Origin: Schizophyllum amplum
Taxonomy: Eukaryota > Basidiomycota > Agaricomycetes > Agaricales > Schizophyllaceae
NCBI GenBank assembly: GCA_007026445.1
Contig: VDMD01000024.1
Coordinates: forward strand, 1-64,000
DNA length: 64,000 nt
Direction: 5' to 3'
Position 1 is the stretch's first letter, and each line of letters starts with the position of its first letter. A program made the translations under genes and the position numbers. Positions 1-10,655 of this stretch are shown here, piece by piece. Under the pieces are notes generated by a model, which had not been told where the DNA came from, searched no databases, and was given only the letters and a program-made list of their open reading frames with translations.

Positions 1-1
1 T

Positions 2-3000
2 GCGAAGGACAAGCTTACTCCCGCTGTGGTTCGCGAAGCTCTGCTTACGCACTACACCCACAAGCAGGATCTGCAAGGCCAGGTCAACAAGTTCTCCCAC
101 GTCAAACGCAAGCGCGACGACCCGAAGTACTCTAACCAGCAAAAGAACTCCGGTTCTTCGTCGAACTCCGACGGCAATGCTGGGCAGAAGAAGCCGGGGC
201 GCGGCAAGCGCGGCAGCGGGAAGGACAAGAAGGCCAAGGGCAAGCAGAACGCCGGCAACGGCGGTCATGCCCACTCGCACGCTGCAGTCTCCGAGATTGC
301 AGGATCGATTTCGGTCGGATCGCTCACGGTCGCTCCTCCCGCTCCCAAGTCGTCGCACGTCGCTCTCATCACCCCTGCTGGAACTTCGGTTCGCAAGATG
401 AAGGAGAAGGCTCCCATCAACGACGACGAGGCAGTTGCGAACACAGAGATCTCGCGTGGCGTCAAGAATGTCTTTGCTCTCGCAGAGCAGATCGATGTTC
501 CGGTCACGTTCGAAAGCTTCCGCACCCTCGACAAGGTCGTCAACGACGGGGGCATACCCAAGGATGACAAGGCGATGGGTTCTCCCACTCCGCGCGCGTC
601 GACGTCTGCTCTGACGCTTGATAACGCGCCTCCTGCCAAGCGCGCTCGTACTGGGGAACACCCGGACGTTGCCGACGCTATGCAGCAGCAGGAGTTCCAG
701 TCGTTCCTTCTGGACTCTGGATCGAACGAGATGCCCATCGAGCCCCCACTCAGCCCGCTCGATATGTCCGCGCTCTGCAAGGACGACGCGGGCCCCATCA
801 ACATGGCCGATCTCTTCGGAGACGAACCCATCGGGGATGTGGACATGGACATCGCCATGGCCGCTGGCATTTCTGCCGCCAACGGGCAAGTACCTTCTTG
901 TCTCAGGCATCTGCGCAATACTGATTGCTGCGACACACAGCGAGAGCGCGTAATCGACGTGCCCGCGGGTTCTGTACTTGATGTATTGCTGACTGGTTCA
1001 CATAAATTTTGTACGATGAATATATGTGTTGTCCACGATCTTGCTGCGTGCCCGACTTGTAAGGGAAAAACCACAATAACTGGAGACGAGGATTTTCTGC
1101 CGTTATGGCTCCTCGATTCCGGTGCATCTCTCCACGTAACGTCGGAGATTGATGATCTGGCTGGGTATGAAAAACTTTCGGAACCTATCATCGCACAGAC
1201 CGCATCCAAAGACACTCGAGTTGCATTGGTTGGTCGTGGGACAGCCTTCGTAGATCATTATGTTACGAGGCGTGGTCGAAAGACTTTGGTGACATCTCAG
1301 GTGTATCCGGTGTATCATGTACCCGCGCTACACGGTCGTCTTATGTCTTTGGGCACCTTGCTACAAGGTGGATTGACAGTGCGCGGAAACGCTGCCGCAA
1401 TCAGCTTATATCGAAAGAAGTCTCCTCTTTCGGTAATGGATTTCTTGAAAATCCACAAAGTGCATTCTATGTACTTCCTGTGGTCAGCGCCCACAGTGGC
1501 GAAGACCATATCCTCGATGTCTACGGTCTACAAAGTGGACTATGATATCATGCACCGACGATTCGCACATCCGTCGAAGGACGTTTTACGTCAGGCGAAA
1601 AAGCACACCAAAGGCTTTCCGCAAGATCTTCCTTTCCCTGAGGATACTCGCCCCTGTCCAGGATGCGCACAAGGAAAAATGCACCAGCGTGCCTTTCCTG
1701 CGTCCGAGACTCGTGCGAAGAACCCTTTTGATTTGATTCACTCAGATCTCAAGGAGTTCCCGACGGAATCTTATCACAAGTTCCGTTATTTCATCAGCTT
1801 CCTTGATGATTGTCTCTCTCACGCTTGGACCGTATGCTTACGCAAAAAGTCCGATGCGCAAACGGCCATCCGCAATTTCATTGCGATGGTTAAAACTCAA
1901 TTCGGTGTGACCATCAAAAAGTGGCACATTGATTATGGGGGAGAATTTCACTCGCTGGATCTGATTGAATTCCTCAAGTCCGAAGGGATCGAGGTCGAGC
2001 ACGGCGTGCCTTATGCTCATCAGCAGAATGGCCGCGCTGAGCGATTCAATCGCACGCTCATGGACAAAGCCGAAGCCATGCGCTTTCAGGCTTGTCTACC
2101 CAATTCATTTTGGGAGTTCTGCATTCAGCATGCTACGCGAGTCTACAATATGACGCCTATCCGGCGCCTGAAGTGGAAAACTCCGCATGAAGCGCTGAAG
2201 AAAGAACAGCCGGATGTCTCGCTTCTGCGAGTCTTTGGTTGCGCTGCATACGTCTTTATCCCAGAGGAGAAACACCAGAACAAACTATCGCCCAAATCGG
2301 AGCTGATGACGTATCTTGGTAATCCCGATGGTGTGAAAGGCTTTTTGTTCATGCGCAAAGACAACTCCTTGTTCACTGGAGCTCACGCTCTTTTTGACGA
2401 GGAGGTGTTCCCCCGCTGTCCTGACAGCGATAAACGTCGTGCACACGTCCCTGTTGGTGAAGATTTCCCACAGCGTGACGACGACCCAGTGGACCCACAG
2501 GATCCATCCTTTCAGGAACCAGGAGGATTGCCGGATGACGATGATTTTCCACCGCCCGCACCTCCGGCTCCACACCGTCCCGATTCAGGTGACGATGGTG
2601 ATGATGGCAATCAGAACCGTCCGAACTGGCCGCATCAGCGAAGGGATGAGACTCCGAGCCGTATTCCACGTCCGCGCAGAGATATCACTCCGCAGCAGCA
2701 GGAACCACAGGCACCACGGAGATCTACACGCGAGCGGCGAGTGCCAAATCGTCCAGGAAACGTCTATGGGGAGAAGCGGAACCCAACGGACATTGTCCGG
2801 GACATTCAGAACAGCAAGGGCTGGAAAAGGATGGTCGGCGATAATGATACGGGTCGCTCCCAGTCTAACGCGACCTCCGGTGATGATAGAGTTCCCGGCT
2901 CTAGCTCACAACCAGACTCTAGCGCAGGTGCTTCTGATAATCTAGACGATGACGAGGCACGCATAGAGACGCTATGCCGGGAAGGGGGAGTAGGACTCAT

Positions 3001-3331
3001 CACGATGCTGCTTTCCAAAGCCGTCGACAACGATGAGGACATTCCTGACACGTCCAATATCCGAGATTGGACTTTCCGCGATATATCCAAGTTGCCTAAA
3101 GCGCAACAAAAGGATTGGTTGGATGCTTGCCGCGAGGAGCTTGAGGCACTCCGTCAGCGCAAGGTCTATACCCTTGTGGACCGTCCGAAAGGACGAAAGG
3201 TCATCAAATGCCGCTGGGTCTTTGATCAGAAATCTGATGGCCGCAAACGAGCCCGCCTCGTTGCCAAGGGTTTCAGTCAGGTCGAGGGAATCGACTATGA
3301 TCCGTCTGGCCATCGCGCTTGCTGCGCTTGA
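2..3331 (+). pseudogene. Copia-1 gag C-terminus, protease, integrase and start of RT (5' end outside window)
   Basis: Ty1/copia polyprotein, open from the left edge. A basic Ser/Gly/Lys-rich gag tail (about 30-280) leads to an aspartic protease with DSGASLH near 1114, the GAG-pre-integrase zinc region (HRRFAH near 1554, CPGC near 1653) and integrase with its DDE triad: HSDLKE near 1738, HIDYGGEF near 1924 and QQNGRAER near 2023. A long Pro/Asp-rich linker (2400-2960) precedes the RT start, where KCRWVFDQK and RLVAKGFSQVEGIDYD are readable. The frame is then lost: a small deletion removes the RT segment that normally follows GIDYD (the -TFxPV- stretch), and the remainder continues one frame over. 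Copia order is protease-integrase-RT-RNase H, as seen. The element is therefore dead as read, unless the deletion is an assembly error. Confidence 0.93.
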
Positions 3332-4630
3332 AGGCTGGCATATGTCAGGTCTCGACGTAAGGAAAGCCTTCCTATATGGCGATCTGAACGAAGAGGTCTA
3401 CATGGAACAACCCGAAGGCTTCGTTGCCAAGGGCCAAGAGCGCAAAGTCATGCGCTTGCACAAGGCGATCTACGGACTCAAACAAGCTGCATTCTCTTGG
3501 TGGAAAGCGCTGACAAAGTCCACGAAAGCCATGGGCTGGGTCCGACTCACATCGGATGCTGGCGTCTTCATCTACCAAGACTCTAAGGGACGCTTTGCCG
3601 TCATCATTGTCTACGTGGATGATGCCCTGTTCTTCTCAAAGGACAAGTCGCTCCTCGCCTTTCTCAAGGCAGAGTTCAACAAGCGATGGGATTGCCGTAA
3701 TCAGGAGATTACTGAGGAGTTCTTGCGCATGCGCATCACTCGAGAGGGATCTAAGATCAAGATCGATCAGGTCCCATATCTTGACAAGGTGCTGCAACGC
3801 TTTGGGATGCAGAACGCAAAGTTCGCACCAACCCCTCTGCCGGCTGGATACACTCCATTGCCAAACGAGGATGAGGTTGATCCCGCTCTCCGTCAGAAGT
3901 TCCAATCGGTGATTGGGTCGCTTCTCTTCATCATGTTGGGCTCTCGCTCCGACATTGCGTACGCAGTGACCAAGCTGTCACAGTTCGCTGCCAATCCATC
4001 TCAGGACCACCTACACAAAGCGCTGTATATCTGCCGCTATTTGGCTGGTACCAGGAACTATGCCCTCGTATACAATGGTGCATCAGACGGCGGACTTCTT
4101 GCGTTCACCGACTCGGATTGGGCATCTGATCCGATCAAGAGACGATCCACGACCGGCTTCTTCATGAAGTTGGCCAACGGGAATGTCTGCTGGCAGTCTA
4201 GACTTCAGCGCACCGTCGCGTCGTCTTCAACTGAGGCAGAATACATGGCGCTCTCTGATTGTAGCCGCCAGGTGATGTGGCTCAAGAGTCTCTTGCTAGA
4301 GCTCAAGCGCAAAATCACCCTTCCCGTCCCCATCTGCGGTGACAACCAGGGATCGATCTTCACTGGCAGCAATGCCTACCGAGACCGCCGGATGAAGCAC
4401 ATCGACATTCGCTATCATTACATCCGCGAGCTGGTCGAGGAGAAGGAGGTCGAGCTGTTCTTCATAGACGGCAACGATAACCCTGCGGATATGTTCACCA
4501 AGAACCTTGGACGCGTCAAGACTCAAGTTCGAGAAGTTCAGATCTCAACTTGGTCTCGAGTTCTACTCAACCTAACAGGCCGAAGAAGATATGCGCTTAC
4601 GTGCGCTCCGCGACACTTAGCGAGGGGGAG
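3301..4630 (+). pseudogene. Copia-1 reverse transcriptase and RNase H
   Basis: Second half of the copia-1 polyprotein, entering in frame at IRLAIALAALEGW just after the deletion. RT motifs follow: LDVRKAFLYGDL, the YGLKQA box near 3469 and the catalytic YVDDAL near 3613. RNase H has FTDSDWASD near 4106, SSTEAEYMAL near 4228 and GDNQGS near 4336, and it ends with NPADMFTKNL. All RT and RNase H catalytic acids are present, so the only visible lesion is the missing block at the junction. The stop falls inside the LTR at about 4751. A purine-rich tract (gcgagggggag, to 4630) immediately precedes the LTR and is the likely polypurine primer for plus-strand synthesis. Confidence 0.92.
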
Positions 4631-4894
4631 TGTTGGACTTTCGGCATGTCACGTGTCGTGCACATGGCAGACACATGGTGGACACTCATGGACACTCATG
4701 ACTCATTACGTATTACATCACGGACATTCACATTACTCAGCTTACCTATGATGTCATGCCCTCTGGGCAGTATATAAGGAGGGTGCATCCACCCCCTCAA
4801 TCCAAGTCTTCTACTTGACTTTCCTGCGCATAGCCTTCAGCTAAGCTCTCTACTAAGGTAGGCTAGGCAGGCGCGCTTCCCCGCATGCTCAACA
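4631..4894 (+). repeat. Copia-1 3' LTR
   Basis: 264 bp bounded by TGTTG...CAACA, directly after the polypurine tract. It carries a TATA-like tatataagg near 4772. Gypsy-1 reading frame resumes at the next base, 4895, so copia-1 sits inside gypsy-1. The expected 5-bp target duplication would be ATCGC (4895-4899); its partner lies left of the window. Confidence 0.85.
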
Positions 4895-6957
4895 ATCGCG
4901 AAGGCGGGCATCACTCTGTCCCCTCCGAAATGTCATGTGGGTTATGAGAGCATTCTCCTACTAGGACAGAAGGTATCACGGTTGGGATTATCTACGCATG
5001 CGGAGAAAGTAGCCGCTATCCTGCAACTCGAACGTCCCCGGCACGTCCACGACCTTCAAAAATTCCTCGGCATGGTGGTTTACTTCTCCGCGTACATTCC
5101 TTACTACTCCTTCATTGCATCACCGCTGTTCGCGCTCTTGAAGAAAGGCGTACGATGGTCGTGGCGTGCGGAGCAAGACATTGCCTTCCAGCAATGTAAG
5201 GACGCCCTCGCTGCCGCTCCCGTACTAGGTCACCCTGTCGCTGGATCACCGTACCGGCTGTACACCGATGCCTCCGACTTCGCCATAGGCGCCGCGCTGC
5301 AGCAAGTTCAGCCTATCGTCATCAGCGACCTTAAGGATACTCCGACTTATACGCGCTTACGACACGCGTACGACCAAGGTCTGGCCGTGCCAAAGCTGTT
5401 CACAACGTTGCTCAAGGACGACGATTCGGAGACGTTTACGGATGTTTGGGCAGAGGAATTCGATGCGACGGTGGTGCATGTCGAGCGCGTGATCGCCTAC
5501 TGGAGCCGTTCCTTGCAGCCAGCTGAACGTAACTACAGTGCCACTGAACGCGAAGCCCTAGGCGCTAAGGAAGCTCTGGTACGGTTCCAACCCTTTATCG
5601 AAGGCGAAGCGGTCGTGCTTGTCACGGATCACGCCGCGCTGCAATGGGCTCGCAGTTACGAGAATACGAATCGACGCTTAGCGGCCTGGGGGGCAGTGTA
5701 CGCCGCCTATCCGGGACTTCGTATCTGGATACCAGACGGTTACGAAGCCTTCGCGGTGCGCACTCGGGCTCGGAAAATGACGAAGGAGCGAGCAGAGTTG
5801 GAGAAGGCAGCACAGGACGCTCCGTCGCCAGTCAATACAGCGAGGTCTCGAACGGAGGAAGTAGTCGACAAGGTGGGCGCTGGTGAGGCCCGTGAATGAG
5901 CCCCGAGCCTACCTCTAGCGGACGTTCCCGAGCCCAGGGACTACTGGTCGTACCCCGCGGGAGTCTCGTCACCCAAGGATGAGAATGACTGGGAGGAACG
6001 GCTGGACGAGCACCGCGCTCAGCTTCTACTTTCGATCGATCCTCGGTTGGTCTCGCAGTTCGTAGAAGGCTACAAGAGCGATGTCTTCTTCCGAGAGCGC
6101 TACCAGGAGAGCGCGGCCAACCCGAGCACGCTCCTTACGCCCTCCCATTACCAAAGAGGACCTGAAGGACTACTGTACTTCTTCAATGCTGATTGGGAGG
6201 TACGACTATGCGTACCGAGTTCAATGGTCAACTTCATACTCCGCTGGGTCCACGAGTCGAGGGACGAAGCCGCGCATGGCGGACCGGAGCGCACCCTCGC
6301 GCGCCTGCGAGACGTATTCTTCTGGCCTACCTTACGATCCGACGCAGTCGAATTCGTGAGGACGTGCGACATCTGCCAGAAGATCAAGGCAGACCATACA
6401 AAGGCAATGGGAGGATTGCGCCCTGCGCACATTCCGAATCGACCGTTCGAGACCGTGACGCTCGACTTGATTACTGGGTTACCCGCGTCGGGGGAGGAGA
6501 AGTTCACCGCCATACTGGTCATCGTCGACAAGCTCACAAAATACGCGATTATTCTGCCTACCCATAACAACCTCGACCGCGAAGGGTTCGCCGCTATATT
6601 CTTCCGAGAAGTCGTCAACCGTTACGGGCTGCCACAGAAGCTGATATCTGACCGCAACTCGAGGTGGGCCACCAACTTCTGGAAATCCGTCGTGGCCCGT
6701 TACGGCGCTAAGCTAGCCCTATCGTCCTCTCACCACCCGCAAACTGATGGACAGACGGAGAACCTCAACCATACCATCGAGACGATGCTACGCGCGTACG
6801 TTGCAGGAGATCGAGAGAGCTGGTCGACTTACTTGAGCGATATGGTGTTCGCCTACAACTCGACGAAGCATAGCTCTACTGGACAGACGCCGAACTTCTT
6901 GCTGATGGGTTTCGAGCCGACGCACTCTGCAGGACTCATGACGCCCGGCACGGACCC
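4895..6957 (+). pseudogene. Gypsy-1 (Ty3, chromoviral) RT end, RNase H and integrase N-terminal part
   Basis: Frame opens exactly at the copia-1 LTR with AGITLSPPKCH, the RT thumb, then PRHVHDLQKFLGMVVYF and RNase H (RLYTDASDFAIGAALQQ near 5256). One in-frame TGA at 5897-5899 splits the polyprotein; the frame is open again on both sides. Integrase has an HHCC zinc finger (WVHE...AHGG near 6245, CDIC near 6367) and the DDE core: TLDLITGLP near 6461, SDRNSRW near 6646 and TDGQTEN near 6745. The first Asp of SDRN is the catalytic one and is kept. The frame ends where element A enters. The missing integrase C-terminus and chromodomain are found inverted at 13338-13937. Usual family order is RT-RNase H-integrase-chromodomain. 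Confidence 0.93.
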
Positions 6958-6964
6958 TACGGAG
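6958..6964. repeat. Target duplication TACGGAG left of element A
   Basis: TACGGAG abuts the CACC end of element A. Its partner is not at A's other end but, as the reverse complement CTCCGTA, at 13938-13944 beside element B. With one copy removed, the gypsy integrase frame joins cleanly across the two sites. Confidence 0.88.
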
Positions 6965-7649
6965 CACCTTATGCTGTAGGGCTGGTTTAAACCGACCCCG
7001 ACAAGTATCGTAACTGTGGTTTAAACCATAGCGACAATCTGTCGGGGCTCGGCAAAACCCGACCAGACAGCAGCCGGAGGCCGGGTACCTCCCTTATAGG
7101 GCTCCGGCGGGGGGTTGGGGGTGCCGCGTGGCCGCCCCGGACCCGTTCGGGTCGCGTGCTTGTACAAATCAGGCAGGACGCGGCGGGCGGCTCGCGTGCC
7201 CGCTCGCGCTCGCTCGGGCGCGAACAATGGCCCTTCCCGTTTTGGAAGGGCGGTCGATCGCCAGCGCGGGCGCGCGAGCGCGCCGCCGCTGGCGGCGTCG
7301 TCGCTCCCTGTTGCTCTGCGCTTTAAAATGTAGCATGAATATATTTAAATGACATATATCTAATTTACATACAGCAAAAGGGGGGAATGAGGAGGAAAAG
7401 CGCAAAAGCGCCGAAAAAATCCGCCGTGCGGAGCGAGCGAGCGGGGTTGCCACGCTGGGGATATGTACAAAGTGTAGGGGGAGGGGGAAAGCAGGGGGCA
7501 CAGCAGACGGGCCCGCCTGCTGACGCTGCGCGTTGTGAGGGTGAGCTCGTATGTGAATGCGCCGGCCCACGCATGCCCAGCGCGTACGCGACATCACCCC
7601 CTAACGCGCGCTCTTCGACGCGTCATGTCGTAAAATGTAGCGCGCAGCA

Positions 7650-7677
7650 ACGTCAGCGCTCTTGGAGCTGCTGACGT
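7650..7677. repeat. Conserved hairpin 1 in element A
   Basis: ACGTCAGC and GCTGACGT arms enclose a 12-nt loop. Family 2 has the equivalent at 17315-17342 with GCGTCAGC/GCTGACGC arms, so the outer pair changes A-T to G-C while pairing is kept. Confidence 0.65.
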
Positions 7678-8053
7678 GCAGGCGCGCGCACAGGCTCGAG
7701 GGCGGGGTGATGCGCGCATGGCTGCGCCAGCGCGGTGCGATACGTGCAGTGCACGGTGCGTGGGGGGATGTGGGCAGTTGGTGGTGGGTGGTAGGGGGAG
7801 TGTCGGAGAGCCCTTGCGATGTGCCCCCAGCCCAGAGCAGAGCGCCGGAAGTCCCGGTGCGATGAGTCCTCAACGGACTCTGCTCTTGGTGGAGGGGGAC
7901 GCGGTAGGGGCTCGGGGATGGGGTGGGCTTGACGGGGCGACGGACGGACGACGCGTGAGACGCGCGTCGGGCGAGCCGCTCGCCGCTGTTGGCAGCGAAG
8001 GGCGCAGTGCGCGGGCGGTCGTGGCTCGCAAAACCGGGCGCGCACTGCTCGTC

Positions 8054-8116
8054 CTTGGGGGCCAGAATATACAATATGTCAGCAATGAGAAAAGAGTGCA
8101 GGGCGTATACACGCAC
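8054..8116 (-). other. Conserved intron-like segment in element A
   Basis: On the minus strand CTGCAG is followed by the donor GTGCGT, with GCTGAC as a possible branch point and an AG acceptor 63 nt on. Element C has the same donor context at 28669 and a 61-nt intron. Splicing is inferred, not shown. Confidence 0.45.
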
Positions 8117-8860
8117 CTGCAGCGCGCTCGCTCGCGCTCGCTCTCGCCTGTCCCGGCCCGCGTCATCCTTGTTCTTTTACTTGCTGTGGCGCGTCCGACC
8201 GCTTAAAAATCTTCTTTTCTGCCTTTTGAAGGCGCGCGAGGTCGAATGAGGGGTAGCGGGAGGCGAGGGGGGCAGCCGCGAGGTGGGGACGATGGGTAGT
8301 TGAAGGCAAAGAAGCCTGATCGAGGACGTGCGGCAGCCCGGGCCGGATTGCCGAACCTCGCCGCCGACGCGCGCCTCGACGGCGGCGCCTCTTCGGAGTC
8401 AATTTGGAGCGGAACTGGAGCCCGGGGCGTGTATAGGACATAACGGAGTCTTGATTGCAAAAAAGAACGAAGAAATTCCATTCAGAAATGACTTGATATT
8501 ACCTGAAAGTTCTGGACGAGGAATCTGGAAATCTCACTGTTTCCTAACGGTAGGTAGAGGCCATTCTGAGCCCCCATTTGGGGCTCCTGCTACAGTCAAA
8601 GCTGCAGCATAATCAGCCATAGCTACTGAATAGTGTACATGTATTTAGAGGTCTTCAATCAGCTCAAACATGTCAGATAAAGGTGATTAGCACTCTGGTG
8701 GAGTTAACAATGGGCAATGCAATGCTATATAGCTATGTTCCCAATATATAGGCTTTAGAGGAATTACATATATTTATACATTGTCATATATCAGGATAAT
8801 CTAAGAGGTATGAGGGCGATCGAAGGCCGCAATGAGCAGTAATCGCGCTTCGTCTCGCCG

Positions 8861-8887
8861 CGAACGCGCTCGAAATGAGCGCGTTCG
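8861..8887. repeat. Conserved hairpin 2 in element A
   Basis: Perfect 11-bp stem CGAACGCGCTC/GAGCGCGTTCG with loop GAAAT. The same 27 bases occur in element C at 29400-29426 and, reversed, in B at 15216-15242, although the flanks have diverged. Confidence 0.75.
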
Positions 8888-8989
8888 TGACGTGACGTTA
8901 CGCGTCGATCGCTGCTCTCGCCGCCATCCGCATCACGCCTCCCGCTCAATAGCGGGTCGATGGGCAGCGATTCTTCGCGATAGGGGCGT

Positions 8990-9011
8990 GGGGGACTCTG
9001 GGGAGTCCCCC
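8990..9011. repeat. Conserved hairpin 3 followed by a donor-like GTGCGTG
   Basis: GGGGGACTC/GAGTCCCCC stem with a short loop, followed by ctaaGGTGCGTG. Element C has the same arrangement at 29529-29550. Confidence 0.7.
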
Positions 9012-9067
9012 TAAGGTGCGTGTACTAGTTGTTTTAGATAGAATGCGTGCTAATTTTCTTTCTAGAC

Positions 9068-9100
9068 CTGGCTGCAGCACGCTAGGCGCGCTGCAGCCAG
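9068..9100. repeat. Conserved hairpin 4 in element A
   Basis: CTGGCTGCAGC/GCTGCAGCCAG stem. Element C at 29605-29637 has a 14-bp stem at the same place starting ATGGCTGCAGAGCG. Stem sequence differs but pairing is preserved. Confidence 0.65.
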
Positions 9101-10158
9101 TTTCGCACCGCCGCGTTGTACTCGGACAGCACGAACGTCACCCACCACCATGCCTACCCCAAGCGACGTCTACGGCGTGCTCATTCGCCCTCGCCGCCAC
9201 CCCCATTCACACACCCCCACGCACGCGCAGGCCGGAACATGCGCCACTTCCAGCGCCACCCCTCTGCCTATACTGGCGTCTGCGTCTCAGGCGTAGGCGC
9301 GCGCTAGTGCTCTCCATGCGCTGGCGGCATCAGCACGCGCGGGAAGGGCGAGGGGCGCTGTGATCGCTCGCTAGGCGGCGACCTGCGCCACCGACGGCGA
9401 TCACCAAAGGGCGCTGTGCTGCGCTCTCAGCGCTGTACAGACGCGCTGGTTAGCTCCCCCACACCCACCTCCGTTACGCGCGTCTGCGCGCACGCCATCT
9501 ACGCCCCCACACACCCGTAAACCCGTCCTGCGCCGACACAACGGTGCCCCCCCGCGCCACCTAATCCAAACGCGACGAGCCCTTTCCCGGGCTCGTCTGC
9601 TACTTTCCCCCACCTCCCCCCATCATCCTACAGGCCTGCTATGCCCGTAATCTTACGAGCGCGCTGCCTGCGTCCCGATCGAGCACCATCGAAAATTTTC
9701 GCGGCGCTTTTACACGCTTTTCCACCATATGCTCCATATATTCACTCTATGTATATATTTGTCATTTTTATATAGCTCATATATACTGTGTTTTATACCT
9801 GCTGTATGACCAGAGGCGGCAGTGGCAGCGGCGGCGGCGCGCCCGCGCTCGCGCTGGCGATCGACCGCCCTTCCAAAACGGGAAGGGCCATTGTTCGCGC
9901 CCGAGCGAGCGCGAGCGGGCACGCGACGCGAGCCGCCCGCCGCGTCCTGCCTGATTTGTACAAGCACGCGACCCGAACGGGTCCGGGGCGGCCACGCGGC
10001 ACCCCCAACCCCCCGCCGGAGCCCTATAAGGGAGGTACCCGGCCTCCGGCTGCTGTCTGGTCGGGTTTTGCCGAGCCCCGACAGATTGTTGCTATGGTTT
10101 AAACCACAGTTACGATACTTGTCGGGGTCGGTTTAAACCGCTCTTACAGCATCAGCTG

Positions 10159-10655
10159 CATCCTTCCCCCCACTACCTCCGCACCCTCGCACGCGCTCGC
10201 TCGCCCCGCGCCCGCGTGGCGGGCGTGGCGCGTAGTGTACCTTTTGTACGCGTTTTTACGTGTTTTCTTCATCTTTACCCATCCTACATACATATTTACA
10301 TATGAATCATTCTATATAAGTTGTTTCCCAAGCCCCCGAGCAGCGAGATGCCCCAGTGCCGCCAGCGCGGCGGCGCGCACACCCGCGCGAGCGACGATCG
10401 GCCGCCTTCCCGTTCGGGAAGGGACGCCATCAATCGCGTCCGAGGGCGAGCCGCGCACGCGACGCGAGCCGCCCGCCGCCCGCTGCCTAATAAGGCAAAC
10501 ACGCGCGCACTGCTCGGCACGCCCCCGGAGCCCGGGACCCCCACCGGAAGCCCCGGGAGGGGGATGTGGCTGTGCAAGTAAGTCCCTTGGTAGCTTTGCA
10601 ACGAACTGCCAAGCAGTTAGTCGGTTCCTTTGCAAAGGACCTACGGTCACAGGTG
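10159..10655 (-). mobile_element. TIR element C, fragment 1 (left end, now inverted)
   Basis: About 497 bp that matches the right TIR of C at 30340-30658 in opposite sense: the inner part has gcgatcggccg and the gccatcaatcgcg region, and the terminus has two CTTTGCAAAG-like palindromes and the end CAGGTG at 10655. It begins with CATCCTT (10159-10165), the exchanged 7-bp duplication of element B. It is followed by GGTCGCG (10656-10662), whose reverse complement CGCGACC follows the far end of C at 30659-30665. This piece was carried here by the A/B inversion. Confidence 0.85.

Larger units (their letters stand above)
6965..10158. mobile_element. TIR element A (family 1, non-autonomous-looking, 3194 bp)
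   Basis: Starts CACCTTATGCTGTAGGG and ends, read inward from the right, CAGCTGATGCTGTAAGA. The inverted repeats span about 310-330 bp (6965 to ~7290 and ~9820 to 10158). Each TIR carries two GGTTTAAACC palindromes near its end, plausible transposase sites. The outer 400 bp on each side are very GC- and CpG-rich; the centre (8600-8810) is AT-rich. No ORF resembles a transposase, and the open frames mirror base composition. It is an almost perfect inverted copy of B: mirrored positions sum to 24103 over more than 2.5 kb without indels. It interrupts gypsy-1 integrase. Superfamily unknown: a 7-bp duplication fits few described groups (Dada, or P-like at 7-8). Confidence 0.88.

Noticed and set aside
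7840..7892. Hammerhead-like ribozyme (gcgATGAGTCC...GGACTC)
   Set aside because: The stem-II-like hairpin resembles a hammerhead, but the required GAAA strand and a proper CTGANGA core are missing in both element families.
7021..9995. Many open reading frames in element A (and mirrored ones in B)
   Set aside because: They are Arg/Pro/Ala-rich on all frames and both strands, follow GC composition, and show no motif or splice-linked continuity resembling a transposase.
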